Shown: positions 46,719 through 54,701, counted from the first letter of the stretch. The stretch: DNA of 64,000 bases from Noviluteimonas lactosilytica (GCF_020866925.1 NZ_JAJGAK010000001.1:62001-126000), one strand, 5' to 3'. A program made the numbers and translations. Notes: generated by a model not told the origin, from the letters alone.

Positions 46719-47183
46719 TTACTTGGTCGGGACGTCGTGGAACAGCCCGCTAGGCAACTCGCGACCGTTGTCGTTGTAGGCCGCCTTGACGCTCTCGTAC
46801 GACTCACGCTCGTCGATGAAGCCGTCGCGGTTGACGTCCTTCTTCGCGAACAGGGCGTTCTGGCCCGGCGCGACAGCGAGGAACTCGGACAGCGAGATCA
46901 GCGCGTCGTCGTTGGTGTCGGCGGCGTTGAAACGCTCGTCGCCGCACTGACCTTCGCCGCACTTGCCTTCGGCCGTCTTCTTCGCGGAAGCCTGCTTGGT
47001 GGGCTTCTCATCGGAACCGCACTTGCCTTCGCCGCACTTGCCTTCGGAAGCGGCGTGCGCAGCGGCGACCATGTAGCCCTGCGCGAGCGGCTGCATCGCG
47101 AAGGCCGAGCCGCTCAGCACGAGGCCGGCGAGCGCGAGGCCGAGCATTCCGGCCGACTTGTTGCGGGTGTTGTCACGGGACAT
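46719..47183 (-). CDS. HvfA/BufA-like RiPP precursor fused to two EF-hand loops
   Basis: 154 residues. A signal peptide (AGMLGLALAGLVLSGSAFA) ends near 29. Residues 47-81 contain two copies of EGKCGEG[KQ]CG (Cys 50, 55, 75, 80), the modification core of HvfA/bufferin-type metallophores. Unusually, two EF-hand loops follow: DTNDDALISLSE (89-100) and DVNRDGFIDERE (116-127), with correct Ca ligand spacing. The ATG at 47183 has GGAG 8 nt upstream; an ATG 6 nt earlier is too close to it. It heads the A-B-C order with the MNIO enzyme and DUF2063 partner. Likely a periplasmic copper (or other metal) buffer. Confidence 0.85.
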   Translation of the reverse strand: MSRDNTRNKSAGMLGLALAGLVLSGSAFAMQPLAQGYMVAAAHAASEGKCGEGKCGSDEKPTKQASAKKTAEGKCGEGQCGDERFNAADTNDDALISLSEFLAVAPGQNALFAKKDVNRDGFIDERESYESVKAAYNDNGRELPSGLFHDVPTK

Positions 47184-47212
47184 TGGCATAACTCCAGGGG
47201 GGAAGGTGCGGC

Positions 47213-47740
47213 TCAGGCCGCGTGGGTTGCATCGCGGGGGCGATACAGATTCGAAACGAGGTGGTCGACGCTGAAGCGACCGCCGCCGTTGAACATCAGC
47301 GGCACGAGCATCAGCAGGAACAACAGCGGCAGCTTGTAGTTGCCGAACCCGTCGTCGGTGATCGCGTAGCCCTGCCACAGTTCGGCGAAGCTCGACCACT
47401 GCGCGGGCCAGTGCACCGCGTCGATCGCGACGATGGTCAGCACGAACAGCGAGATCGCGGCGAAGCGCGTGCCGACGCCGAGCAGCAGCGCGGCGGCGCC
47501 GATCAGTTCGACCCAGGTCGCGAGCGTCCAGTTGAGGTTCGCGCTGAGCAGCGAGAACGGCAGCGGGAACTTGTCCGCGATGTCGGCGAACCAGTTGTCG
47601 CCGTAAAGCTTCTCGCGGCCGGCCTCGAAGAACTCCCACGCAAGGATCGCGCGCAGGCCCAGCGGTGCGACCCAGTGGCCGGCGCCGTCGAGGCGGCGCG
47701 TGATCGATGCGTGCGCCTTGTGGAGGGTGGAAAGAGACAT
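47213..47740 (-). CDS. DoxX-family membrane protein (HvfD-like)
   Basis: 175 residues with four membrane helices and the DoxX signature [26 protein letters not shown], then [19 protein letters not shown]. DoxX proteins regularly accompany DUF692/DUF2063 clusters (HvfD in Haemophilus) but their role is undefined; redox or membrane transport functions are suggested for the family. It is 29 bp upstream of the precursor gene, and box A (47837-47874) precedes it. Confidence 0.88.
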   Translation of the reverse strand: MSLSTLHKAHASITRRLDGAGHWVAPLGLRAILAWEFFEAGREKLYGDNWFADIADKFPLPFSLLSANLNWTLATWVELIGAAALLLGVGTRFAAISLFVLTIVAIDAVHWPAQWSSFAELWQGYAITDDGFGNYKLPLLFLLMLVPLMFNGGGRFSVDHLVSNLYRPRDATHAA

Positions 47741-47836
47741 GGGTGGGTGTTCCTGGTGGAGTGCGTCGTTGCGTGGTGTGTATTTCGCGCCGCGCCGGTA
47801 TCCGGGGGATGTCGGCGCGGCGCGCGTTTGGTCGCA

Positions 47837-47874
47837 CCGCGTGTCGCCTGGGCGAGTGGATACAAACCGTTACG
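47837..47874 (-). promoter_or_regulatory. Promoter-like box A before doxX-hvfABC-like genes
   Basis: On the minus strand this starts CGTAACGGTTTGTATCC and ends AGGCGACACGCGG. It aligns without gaps to box B (49219-49256) at 28 of 38 positions, with invariant GTAAC, TGTATCC and AGGCGA blocks. It lies 97 bp upstream of the DoxX start, immediately after the thioredoxin-like gene's stop. GTAAC-type -35 elements are typical of ECF sigma factors, so ECF control is plausible but unproven. Confidence 0.6.
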
Positions 47875-47877
47875 AAG

Positions 47878-48426
47878 TCACTTCGCGGCCAGCAGCGCCT
47901 TGATGTGCGCTTCGGTCTGCATGTACGCGCCCTCGCCGAAGTGCGCGTAGGTCACGCGTCCCTGCTTGTCGACCAGGTACAGCGCCGGCCAGTAGCGATT
48001 GCCGTACGCGTTCCAGGTCTTGTAGGCGTTGTCCTGCGCGACCGGATAGGTGATGCCGAAGCGCTTCACCGAGGCCTGCACGTTGCCGAGGATTCGCTCG
48101 TGCCCGTATTCGGGCGTATGCACGCCGACGACGACGAGACCGTCCTTCTCGTACTTTTCGTGCCATTCCTTGACGTGCGGCATCGTGCGGATGCAGTTGA
48201 TGCAGTCGTACGTCCAGAACTCCACGAGCACGACCTTCCCGCGCAACTGCTGCATCGTGAGCGGCTCGGTGTTGATCCAGTTCTGGATGCCGGCGAATTC
48301 CGGCGCGGTCGGCGCCGAGGCGCCCTTCGCGGCGTCGACGGTGTACGGCGTGGCGGAGGTGTCGGCCGCGCACGCACCGGTCAGGCATGCGGAAGCAAGG
48401 GCGGCGGCGGCAAGCATCTTGTTCAT
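47878..48426 (-). CDS. Thioredoxin-like (TlpA/redoxin) lipoprotein or exported protein
   Basis: 182 residues: signal sequence with lipobox-like LASACLTGACAA, then a thioredoxin fold with active site FWTYDCINCIRTMPHVKEW (CxxC, CINC), GVHTPEYGHER and WPALYLVDKQGRVTYAHFGEG. This form is known as the C-terminal domain of DipZ-like proteins, where it is fused to a CcdA-type membrane domain. Here the membrane part is the separate gene 48429-49133, 2 nt upstream. The pair probably delivers reducing power to periplasmic thiols, such as those of the metallophore precursor. Confidence 0.88.
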   Translation of the reverse strand: MNKMLAAAALASACLTGACAADTSATPYTVDAAKGASAPTAPEFAGIQNWINTEPLTMQQLRGKVVLVEFWTYDCINCIRTMPHVKEWHEKYEKDGLVVVGVHTPEYGHERILGNVQASVKRFGITYPVAQDNAYKTWNAYGNRYWPALYLVDKQGRVTYAHFGEGAYMQTEAHIKALLAAK

Positions 48427-48428
48427 GA

Positions 48429-49133
48429 TCAGAGTCCTGTGGAAACGGCGGGGAGCCACTGCGTCGCCCACGCGGTCAGGGCGACGTCGTAGTGGAAGAA
48501 CTGGAGGACAGCGACCGCGATGGCGACGACACCGAACACCGTGCGAAACAGGTCGGCGCGCCGGGTGAGGACGGCCAGGCGCGCGGAGACCCAGCGACCG
48601 CCATAGGCGATCGCGAGCATCGGCACGCCTGCACCGATGGCATAGAGCGCGAGCAGCCCCGTGGCTTCGCCGGGCGCCTGCGAGCTCGCGGCGAGCGCGA
48701 GTACCGATGCGAGCACGGGGCCCGCGCACGGCGTCCACGCGGCGCCGAGCGACGCGCCGATGAGCAGCGCACCGAGCTTGCCTTCAGGTATGCGCACGGG
48801 AGCGCGGCCGCTGGAGAACTTCGCGCGCAGCATCGCGAAGCGCGCGACCAGCCATTCGAATGGTGCGGGCCACACGCACGCGATGCCCGCCAGCAACAGG
48901 ATGCCGATCGATGCGTTGCGGATGCCGTTCTGCAGCTCGCCCGAACTGGCGGCGAGCGCGCCGATCAGGATGCCGCCCGCCGCGAACGTCGCGACGAACC
49001 CGGCGATGATCAGCAGCGGCTCGATCCTGCTGCGGCCCGCGGTCGTCGCGAGCACGATGGGCAGCACGGGAAGGATGCAGGGCGATGCGATCGTCGCCAT
49101 GCCGGCGGCGAACGCCAATACGTGATCGAACAT
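48429..49133 (-). CDS. CcdA/DsbD-like cytochrome c biogenesis transmembrane protein
   Basis: 234 residues, six membrane helices, with the two redox cysteines in ASPCILPVLP (helix 1) and WTPCAGPVLAS (helix 4), the transmembrane pair that moves electrons across the inner membrane. It partners the adjacent thioredoxin-like protein, with only 2 nt between stop and start. Box B and a 13-bp stem-loop lie directly upstream. No cytochrome c genes are nearby, so the electrons more likely serve the metallophore/Ohr locus. Confidence 0.9.
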   Translation of the reverse strand: MFDHVLAFAAGMATIASPCILPVLPIVLATTAGRSRIEPLLIIAGFVATFAAGGILIGALAASSGELQNGIRNASIGILLLAGIACVWPAPFEWLVARFAMLRAKFSSGRAPVRIPEGKLGALLIGASLGAAWTPCAGPVLASVLALAASSQAPGEATGLLALYAIGAGVPMLAIAYGGRWVSARLAVLTRRADLFRTVFGVVAIAVAVLQFFHYDVALTAWATQWLPAVSTGL

Positions 49134-49136
49134 GCG

Positions 49137-49171
49137 GGATCCTGCGCGAGCTTCGGGGTCGCGCAGGATCC
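49137..49171 (-). promoter_or_regulatory. Stem-loop covering the ccdA-like ribosome-binding site
   Basis: Perfect 13-bp arms (ggatcctgcgcga / tcgcgcaggatcc) with a 9-nt loop, ending 3 nt before the ATG at 49133. The only Shine-Dalgarno-like sequence (AGGA) lies inside the 3' arm, so when folded the stem would hide it. The stem could act as a translational switch; the trigger is unknown. Confidence 0.55.
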
Positions 49172-49218
49172 GGCTGGAACGTATTGCGGTTGTGTCGCGC
49201 GGGCGCGGGCTTGCAAGC

Positions 49219-49256
49219 CCGTGTATCGCCTACGCGCGCGGATACATTCGGTTACA
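49219..49256 (-). promoter_or_regulatory. Promoter-like box B before ccdA-thioredoxin genes
   Basis: The minus strand starts TGTAACCGAATGTATCC and ends AGGCGATACACGG. It matches box A at 28 of 38 positions and lies 86 bp upstream of the CcdA-like start. The perfect palindrome CGGGCTTGCAAGCCCG (49206-49221) overlaps its end, near where transcription would begin. Confidence 0.6.
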
Positions 49257-49264
49257 CGTTGGGG

Positions 49265-49708
49265 CTACGCGATCTCGAACTGGATGTCGATGTTGCCGCG
49301 CGTTGCCCGCGAGTACGGGCAGACCTGGTGCGCGGCTTCGACGAGTTCGCGCTTGAGCGCCATCTCGAGACCGGGGATGTCGATGCGCATCTTCACCGCG
49401 ATCTGGTAGTTGCCGTCGGCGATGTTGCCGAGCGTGACCTCCGCGTCGATCGCGGTCTCCGGCGGCATGCGCATCTTGCGCTGGCCCATCACCGCGCCGA
49501 GCGCACCGAGGAAGCACGCCGACCAGCCGACGCCGAACAAGGCTTCGGGGTTGGTGCCGGGCTTGCCGCTGCCCGGCATGGCGAGCTTGACGTCGAGGTG
49601 ACCGTCCTCGGAACGGCCGGTGCCGTCGTGGCGGCCGCCGACGACGTGGGTGTGCATCGTGAAGAGCGCCTTTTCGATCGGCGCGACGTTGGACGTGGAC
49701 GAGTTCAT
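49265..49708 (-). CDS. Organic hydroperoxide resistance protein Ohr (second copy)
   Basis: 147 residues of the Ohr/OsmC family, diverged from the copy at 44575. Both redox cysteines are present, in GWSACFLGALGAVM and HQVCPYSRATRGN. The N-terminus MNSSTSNVAPIEKALFTMHTHVVGGR is longer. Its ATG overlaps the stop of the nitronate monooxygenase gene (ATGA), so the two are co-translated. The two Ohr genes bracket the metallophore cluster. Confidence 0.93.
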   Translation of the reverse strand: MNSSTSNVAPIEKALFTMHTHVVGGRHDGTGRSEDGHLDVKLAMPGSGKPGTNPEALFGVGWSACFLGALGAVMGQRKMRMPPETAIDAEVTLGNIADGNYQIAVKMRIDIPGLEMALKRELVEAAHQVCPYSRATRGNIDIQFEIA

Positions 49709-50802
49709 CGCATGGCTCCTGTCGTGGGGGATGACGCGTTGGAAGTGCGTGCATCGATCAGTTCGCGTGCGAGCGTATGCACGAGTTCGCCTGCCGGCAT
49801 CGCGCGTGCGAGCGGCGCGCCCTGCCCGGCCCACTGCGCACCGTAACCGCTGGAACCTGCTGCCTTCGCGGCGGCGTGCAAGGCCTTCCCCGCTGCGTAA
49901 GCGATCGGGTAATCGGGAATGTCGGCGTCGTCGAGCGTCGCGCCCAGGCGCGTGAAGTCGTTGGGCAAACCGCGCGCGGGGCGACCGGAGATCGCGCGCG
50001 TCATGACCGTGTGGTGCGCATCGGACCCGAGCAGGCGCTCGCGATAGGCAGCATCGGCGAGCGATTCATCGGTGGCGACGAACGCGGTGCCCAGTTGCGC
50101 GGCGCTCGCACCCAGCGCCATCGCGGCCGCGATACCTGCGCCAGCCATGATCCCGCCCGCCGCGACGATCGGCAGCGACACGTTGCGCGCGAGCACGCGC
50201 GTCAACGCGAAGGTGCCGAGACGCGCGTCTTCAGCTTCCGGATCGAACATGCCCCGATGTCCGCCAGCTTCGTACCCCTGCGCCACGATGGCGTCGAGTC
50301 CCGCGGCTTCGATCGCACGTGCTTCGTCGAGGTTGGTCGCGGTCGCGAGCAACACGATGCCGGCATCGCGCAGCGCCGCGACCTGCGCCGCGTGCGGAAG
50401 ACCGAAGTGGAAGCTCACCACGCGCGGGCGTTCTTCGACGAGCAGCGCAAGCACGTCTGCGTCGTCGAGGAACGACACGTACGGCGAGCGCAACGCCTCC
50501 GGCGGTTGCGCGCCGAAGCGCTCGAACCCGGGACGCAGGCGTTGCAGCCACGCCGCTTCCCTGCGCGCATCCGCGACCGCGCTGCGGTGCACGAACACGT
50601 TGACGTTGAGGGGTCCCGTGCACAGCCGCTTGAAGGCATGGATCGCTTCGCGCGCCTGCGTGGCATCCATCGCGCCGACCGCGATCGCACCCAGGCCGCC
50701 GGCCTGCGAAACGGCCGCTGCCATCGCGGGCGACGACACACCCGCCATCGGCGCCTGCAGGATCGGAAGCGGGATGCCGAGCGATTCGAGCAAGGGGCGC
50801 AT
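49705..50802 (-). CDS. Nitronate monooxygenase (2-nitropropane dioxygenase) family protein
   Basis: 365 residues, FMN-dependent TIM barrel. It has the N-terminal PILQAPMAGVSSPAMAAAVSQAGGLGAI, the phosphate loop QGYEAGGHRGMF (catalytic His in AGGH), VAAGGIMAGAGIAAAMALGASAAQLGTAF and TRAISGRPARGL. The family oxidises alkyl nitronates such as propionate-3-nitronate. It is the first gene of a unit with the second ohr and divergent from the amidase gene. Confidence 0.92.
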   Translation of the reverse strand: MRPLLESLGIPLPILQAPMAGVSSPAMAAAVSQAGGLGAIAVGAMDATQAREAIHAFKRLCTGPLNVNVFVHRSAVADARREAAWLQRLRPGFERFGAQPPEALRSPYVSFLDDADVLALLVEERPRVVSFHFGLPHAAQVAALRDAGIVLLATATNLDEARAIEAAGLDAIVAQGYEAGGHRGMFDPEAEDARLGTFALTRVLARNVSLPIVAAGGIMAGAGIAAAMALGASAAQLGTAFVATDESLADAAYRERLLGSDAHHTVMTRAISGRPARGLPNDFTRLGATLDDADIPDYPIAYAAGKALHAAAKAAGSSGYGAQWAGQGAPLARAMPAGELVHTLARELIDARTSNASSPTTGAMR

Positions 50803-50958
50803 CGCGCGATTGTGTCATCCGCCGCCGCTCCCGGCATGGTGCGGCCGGGCACGACCAGAATCGAGGGATCTGCGACATTCAGGCCATCGGTCTCCGCGCG
50901 TAGATTGCGGCCTCGCCCCCGCCCCATCACGCGGGGCAATCAAGACACGAGGTGCTCC

Positions 50959-52416
50959 ATGTTCGAGAACGAATCCCCCGCCCGCAGCGCGTCATCGCAC
51001 GAGGCCGACAAGCTCGCCGAACTGGGCGTGGCGAGCGCAGCAGCGGCCATTCGCGATGGCGCGATCTCGTCGGAGCGCTATGCCCTCGCCCTGTTGCAGC
51101 GCGCTCGCGATCACGCGAACTTGAATGCCTTCATCACCATCGATGAAGCGGCCGTACTCACCGCGGCGCGCGATGCGGACAAGGCGCGCGCCACTGGCGC
51201 CACGGCCCCGTTGCTTGGCGTTCCGTTGGGCGTGAAAGACAGTTACCTGACGCGTGGCATTCGCACCACGCTCGGCGTCGGGAACCTCGCGCACTACGTG
51301 CCCGATCGCGATGCCGCGCTCGTCGCGACGCTCAAGCATGCAGGCGGCATCGTGTTCGGCAAGAACAACCTCGTCGAGATGTCCTATGGACTCACCGGCA
51401 ACAACGCGCCCTACGGCCAGGCGAGGAATCCGCGCAACCCCGACCATGTCACCGGTGGTTCGTCGAGTGGCGCAGGCGCTTCCGTCGGCGCGCACATCGT
51501 GCCTGCCGCGTTCGGTGGCGACACGGTCGGGTCGATCCGCGTGCCGGCTTCGCTGACCGGCGTGGTGGGCTTCAAGCCCACGCCGGGGCGCTGGTCGGGC
51601 GATGGCGTCGCGCCGATTTCGCACACGCTCGACACGCCGGGCGTGCTCGCGCGGTCCGTCGAGGATTGCCTGCTGATCGACCACGTCGTCACGCGTTCGC
51701 CTTTCACGGCGACGCGCGGACCCGCCGATCTGCGTGGCGTTCGCTTGGCCTATGCGCCCAGGCAGCATCTCGAACGGATCGAACCGGAGGTCGAGGTCCG
51801 TTTCAACGAAGTGCTGCGTCAGTTGCGCGCGGAAGGCGCGGACATCGTCGAGATCGATCTCGGCGACGACTACGCGTCGATCGTCGAACGGTCGACGTGG
51901 CGCATCTTCTTCCACGAAACGATGGACGCCGTTGCGGAGTTCCTGCGCATCAACGACGTGCCCGTCGTGTTCGAGGAGATCCTGCGCGACCTCAAGCCCG
52001 GGCTGAAGGAAGCCTGGGGGCACATGGTGCTTCCCGGTGGCGCAGGCTTCTCTCGCGCGGAGTACGACCAGGCAGTCACCGTCGATCGTCCGGAGATCCA
52101 GCGCCGATACGACGCCGCATTCACGGCCGGCAACGTCGACGCGCTTCTGTTCCCCACGACGCCCACCACGGCGCCGTCGATCGCGCACCAGTCGAACTTC
52201 TTCATCGCGGGCCACGAGGTCACCGACCTGGCCCTGGCGAAGCACACCATCGGCGCAAGTCTGGCCGGCTTGCCGGGCATCAGCCTTCCGATGGGCCGCT
52301 CGAGCGTTAGGCTCCCGCTGGGCTTGGAACTGGATGGTCCGCGCGGCCAGGACGGCCGCTTGCTCGATCTCGCGCGCCGCGTGGAAGCCGTCCTGGGAGG
52401 ATCGAGCCCCGGATGA
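50959..52416 (+). CDS. Amidase (amidase-signature family)
   Basis: 485 residues, cytoplasmic. The Ser-cisSer-Lys triad is visible: Lys in VPLGVKDSYL (near 94), Ser in TGGSSSGAGASVGA and the nucleophile Ser in GGDTVGSIRVPASL. The C-terminal HTIGASLAGLPGISLPMG is typical. The signature has TV in place of the usual TG before GSIR. The substrate amide cannot be predicted, and GatA is unlikely since gatB and gatC are absent. The start at 50959 gives a normal N-terminus; the frame upstream runs antisense to the monooxygenase gene. Confidence 0.9.
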   Translation: MFENESPARSASSHEADKLAELGVASAAAAIRDGAISSERYALALLQRARDHANLNAFITIDEAAVLTAARDADKARATGATAPLLGVPLGVKDSYLTRGIRTTLGVGNLAHYVPDRDAALVATLKHAGGIVFGKNNLVEMSYGLTGNNAPYGQARNPRNPDHVTGGSSSGAGASVGAHIVPAAFGGDTVGSIRVPASLTGVVGFKPTPGRWSGDGVAPISHTLDTPGVLARSVEDCLLIDHVVTRSPFTATRGPADLRGVRLAYAPRQHLERIEPEVEVRFNEVLRQLRAEGADIVEIDLGDDYASIVERSTWRIFFHETMDAVAEFLRINDVPVVFEEILRDLKPGLKEAWGHMVLPGGAGFSRAEYDQAVTVDRPEIQRRYDAAFTAGNVDALLFPTTPTTAPSIAHQSNFFIAGHEVTDLALAKHTIGASLAGLPGISLPMGRSSVRLPLGLELDGPRGQDGRLLDLARRVEAVLGGSSPG

Positions 52417-52439
52417 AACACCCTGAAACCGAAGGAATT

Positions 52440-52529
52440 TGGCGGAGGGAGTGGGATTCGAACCCACGGTGACATCGCTGCCACGCCGGTTTTCAAGACC
52501 GGTGCCTTAAACCGCTCGGCCATCCCTCC
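52440..52529 (-). tRNA. tRNA-Ser (anticodon UGA)
   Basis: A 90-nt class II tRNA. The acceptor stem GGAGGGA pairs with TCCCTCC, followed by G and an encoded CCA. The D-loop region reads TGGCCGAGCGGTTTAAGGCA. The anticodon stem ACCGG/CCGGT encloses loop CTTGAAA (anticodon TGA). A long variable arm and GGTTCGAATCC T-loop complete it. A TAGCAT -10-like sequence lies at 52557-52562 (minus strand), about 28 nt upstream. The seryl-tRNA synthetase gene is in this window at 55453. Confidence 0.97.
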
Positions 52530-52650
52530 GAAGGCGCGCCGCGCCTCGCGGCCGCCATGCTACCGGCTGTCGGGGGTCGGCGACCACGCGGCGATTTTCA
52601 CATCCCCCCCGCTACCATCGTTCGCTATCCAGCGTCGAAGGATCCGACCG

Positions 52651-53427
52651 ATGCCCCAAGAGACCCCCGTACAGCTGCTCTGGACTGGCGGGTGGGATTC
52701 GACCTACCGGCTGTTGATGCTGCTCCTGCAGCTTCGCCTCCCGGTGGCGCCGATCTACATCTACGACGCCAAGCGCGCCTCCGCGCCCGTCGAAATGCGG
52801 ACGATGGAGCACCTGCGCGAGGCGATCGCGACATCGTATCCGCACGCGCGCGCGTTGCTGCAACCGACGACGGTCGTGTGCATGGAAGACATCGCACCCG
52901 ACGAGGACATCGAACGCGCGTTCAATCGCGTCCTCCAGAAGGTCCGCATCGGCGACCAGTACGCGTTCATCGCGCGCTACTGCAAGCAACATGGTTTGGA
53001 CGGCGTCGAGTTGTCCGTCGAGAACGCGCCGCGCGGCGCGCACGCGGCCCTCGAGAGGAACATGGAGTTGGTGGCATCGCCCGCGGGCCCCACCTATCGC
53101 ATGCGAAACGACGCGGAAGACGACATCCGCAAAGTCTTCGGCCCGTTCTCGTGCCCGATCTTCATGACGCGCAAGGAAGACATGTCCGCAGCGGTTACCC
53201 GCAACGGGTGGCAACCCTTGATGGCGATGACGTGGTTCTGCCACAAGCCTTCACGCAAGATGGAGCCGTGCGGCTTCTGCAATCCCTGCCAGTATGTCCT
53301 GCAACAGGGCATGGGACATAGGATTCCGCGCAGTCGGCGCACGTTGTCGCGCCTCTACAGTTTCACGTTGATGCCGTTGCGTGCACGCACGCGTCAATGG
53401 TTGCGACGCATGCGCGCGCAGACTTGA
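52651..53427 (+). CDS. PP-loop ATPase-like protein with QueC-like zinc site, function unknown
   Basis: 258 residues. The N-terminus QLLWTGGWDSTYRLLMLLLQ fits the PP-loop (SGGxDS) nucleotide-binding motif of N-type ATP pyrophosphatases. The C-terminal part MTWFCHKPSRKMEPCGFCNPCQYV has four cysteines in the C-x11-C-x2-C-x2-C style of the QueC (7-cyano-7-deazaguanine synthase) zinc site. The middle shows little QueC similarity and the tail is strongly basic (SRLYSFTLMPLRARTRQWLRRM). It is alone, without queuosine genes. It may be a deazaguanine-type or other adenylating enzyme; substrate unknown. Confidence 0.65.
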   Translation: MPQETPVQLLWTGGWDSTYRLLMLLLQLRLPVAPIYIYDAKRASAPVEMRTMEHLREAIATSYPHARALLQPTTVVCMEDIAPDEDIERAFNRVLQKVRIGDQYAFIARYCKQHGLDGVELSVENAPRGAHAALERNMELVASPAGPTYRMRNDAEDDIRKVFGPFSCPIFMTRKEDMSAAVTRNGWQPLMAMTWFCHKPSRKMEPCGFCNPCQYVLQQGMGHRIPRSRRTLSRLYSFTLMPLRARTRQWLRRMRAQT

Positions 53428-53509
53428 ACCAAAATTCCCCGAACCGGGGGATACACAACCAACCCCACTATTGGCGAGTATGCGGCCACTCCCGCGTGGC
53501 TGCTTACGA

Positions 53510-53752
53510 ATGTCCGAGACGCTCAACGTCTACTGGCACGAGGATGGTCATTATCTTTTCGTACCAGGTCCACCCGTCGACAAGATGATCGGCGCCAAGA
53601 TCGCATGGCTTGGCACCATGCAGCGCGAGTGCATCGGCCCCGTGTTGCGCAAGGGAATCGAGGAACAACTGCAGTTCCGCACGTGCGCCACGATCACTGC
53701 GGCGCAGTTCTACGCTCCGTCGCACGCGCACCACCGCGCGAAGACGCATTGA
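53510..53752 (+). CDS. Small hypothetical protein (weak)
   Basis: 80 residues from ATG 53510 (MSETLNVYWHEDGHYLFVPG), basic and His-rich at the end. No family recognised. Its last 59 nt overlap the 3' end of the convergent LysR gene, which counts against it, but the first 60 residues have normal composition and no other gene covers 53428-53693. No clear Shine-Dalgarno. It could be spurious. Confidence 0.4.
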   Translation: MSETLNVYWHEDGHYLFVPGPPVDKMIGAKIAWLGTMQRECIGPVLRKGIEEQLQFRTCATITAAQFYAPSHAHHRAKTH

Positions 53753-54701
53753 GCGCCTTCTGTTCCTCCGGCGGGCAGTTGCGGCAATGCAGTCGCGACT
53801 CCTCGATCAACTGCGGCATGCGTTCGGCGAGGAAGTCGATCATCGCGCGCACCGCGGGCAACAGGCCGCGACGCGATGCGAACACCAGGTGCGCGATGCC
53901 CTGCGGCAGGCGCCAGTTCGGCAACACGACTTCGAGTTCGCCGTTGCGGATCGCTTCGGCGCACACCGTTTCGGGCAGCATGGTGATGCCGATGCCCTGT
54001 CGCGCGAGCGCCATCAACATCGGGAAATCGAAGCCGGCCAGGCGCGGCTTGAGTTCGACGCGGCGCGTGTCGCCGCCGGCGTCCTGCAGGTCCCAGCGCT
54101 GGCGCGCTTCGTCTTCGCTCATGCTGAGCGTGACGTGCTCCTTCAGATCGTCCGGATCCTTGGGGCGTCCCATGCGATCGAGATAACCGGGGCTGGCGAC
54201 GAGCAATTCCTGGATCTGGCCGAAGGTGCGCATCACCAGGCTGCCGTCGTCGTCGAGCTTGTTGCGCACGCGGATCGCGAGATCGAAGCCTTCGTTGATC
54301 ACATCGACGCGGCGGTTGCTCACGTGGAGCTGCACGCGCACCTGCGGATACTTGGCGAGGAACTCCGGCATCAGCTTCGGAATCATCTCCTGCGCGATGC
54401 TCACCGGCAGACTGAGGCGAATGGTGCCGCGCGGTTCGGAGCTCAGGCGATCGACGACTTCGCGCGCGGCCTTCGCTTCCTCGAGCATCGTCTGCGCATG
54501 GCGATGCACCGCGCTGCCGACGTCGGTGACGGCGAAGCGCCGCGTCGAACGTTGCAACAGGCGCACGCCGAGTTCATTCTCCAACGCGCTGATGCGCCGG
54601 CTCAGGCGCGACTTGGGGATGCCGAGCGCACGCTCGGCGGCGGCGAACCCACCGTTGTCGACCACGGCGGAGAAGTAATAGAGATCGTTGAGATCCTGCA
54701 T
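53694..54701 (-). CDS. LysR-family transcriptional regulator divergent from azoR
   Basis: 335 residues: HTH MQDLNDLYYFSAVVDNGGFAAAERALGIPKSRLSRRISALENELG and an effector-binding domain (GTIRLSLPVSIAQEMIPKLMPEF, FDLAIRVRNKLDDDGSL, ARQGIGITMLPETV). The group resembles regulators that control adjacent azoreductase/quinone-reductase genes, and azoR is divergent here across 142 bp. The C-terminal about 40 residues (CRNCPPEEQKALNASS...) are an unusual extension containing CxxC. Confidence 0.92.
   Translation of the reverse strand: MQDLNDLYYFSAVVDNGGFAAAERALGIPKSRLSRRISALENELGVRLLQRSTRRFAVTDVGSAVHRHAQTMLEEAKAAREVVDRLSSEPRGTIRLSLPVSIAQEMIPKLMPEFLAKYPQVRVQLHVSNRRVDVINEGFDLAIRVRNKLDDDGSLVMRTFGQIQELLVASPGYLDRMGRPKDPDDLKEHVTLSMSEDEARQRWDLQDAGGDTRRVELKPRLAGFDFPMLMALARQGIGITMLPETVCAEAIRNGELEVVLPNWRLPQGIAHLVFASRRGLLPAVRAMIDFLAERMPQLIEESRLHCRNCPPEEQKALNASSRGGARATERRTAPQ

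Noticed and set aside
49206-49221. Palindrome CGGGCTTGCAAGCCCG considered as a terminator of the second ohr gene
   Set aside because: No U-tract follows on either strand, and it overlaps box B near the expected transcript start, so an operator or chance palindrome is as likely.
53694-53752. Possible true overlap of the small ORF with the LysR gene as antisense regulation
   Set aside because: The small ORF is weakly supported; a convergent overlap of 59 nt is more simply explained by misannotation of one 3' end.
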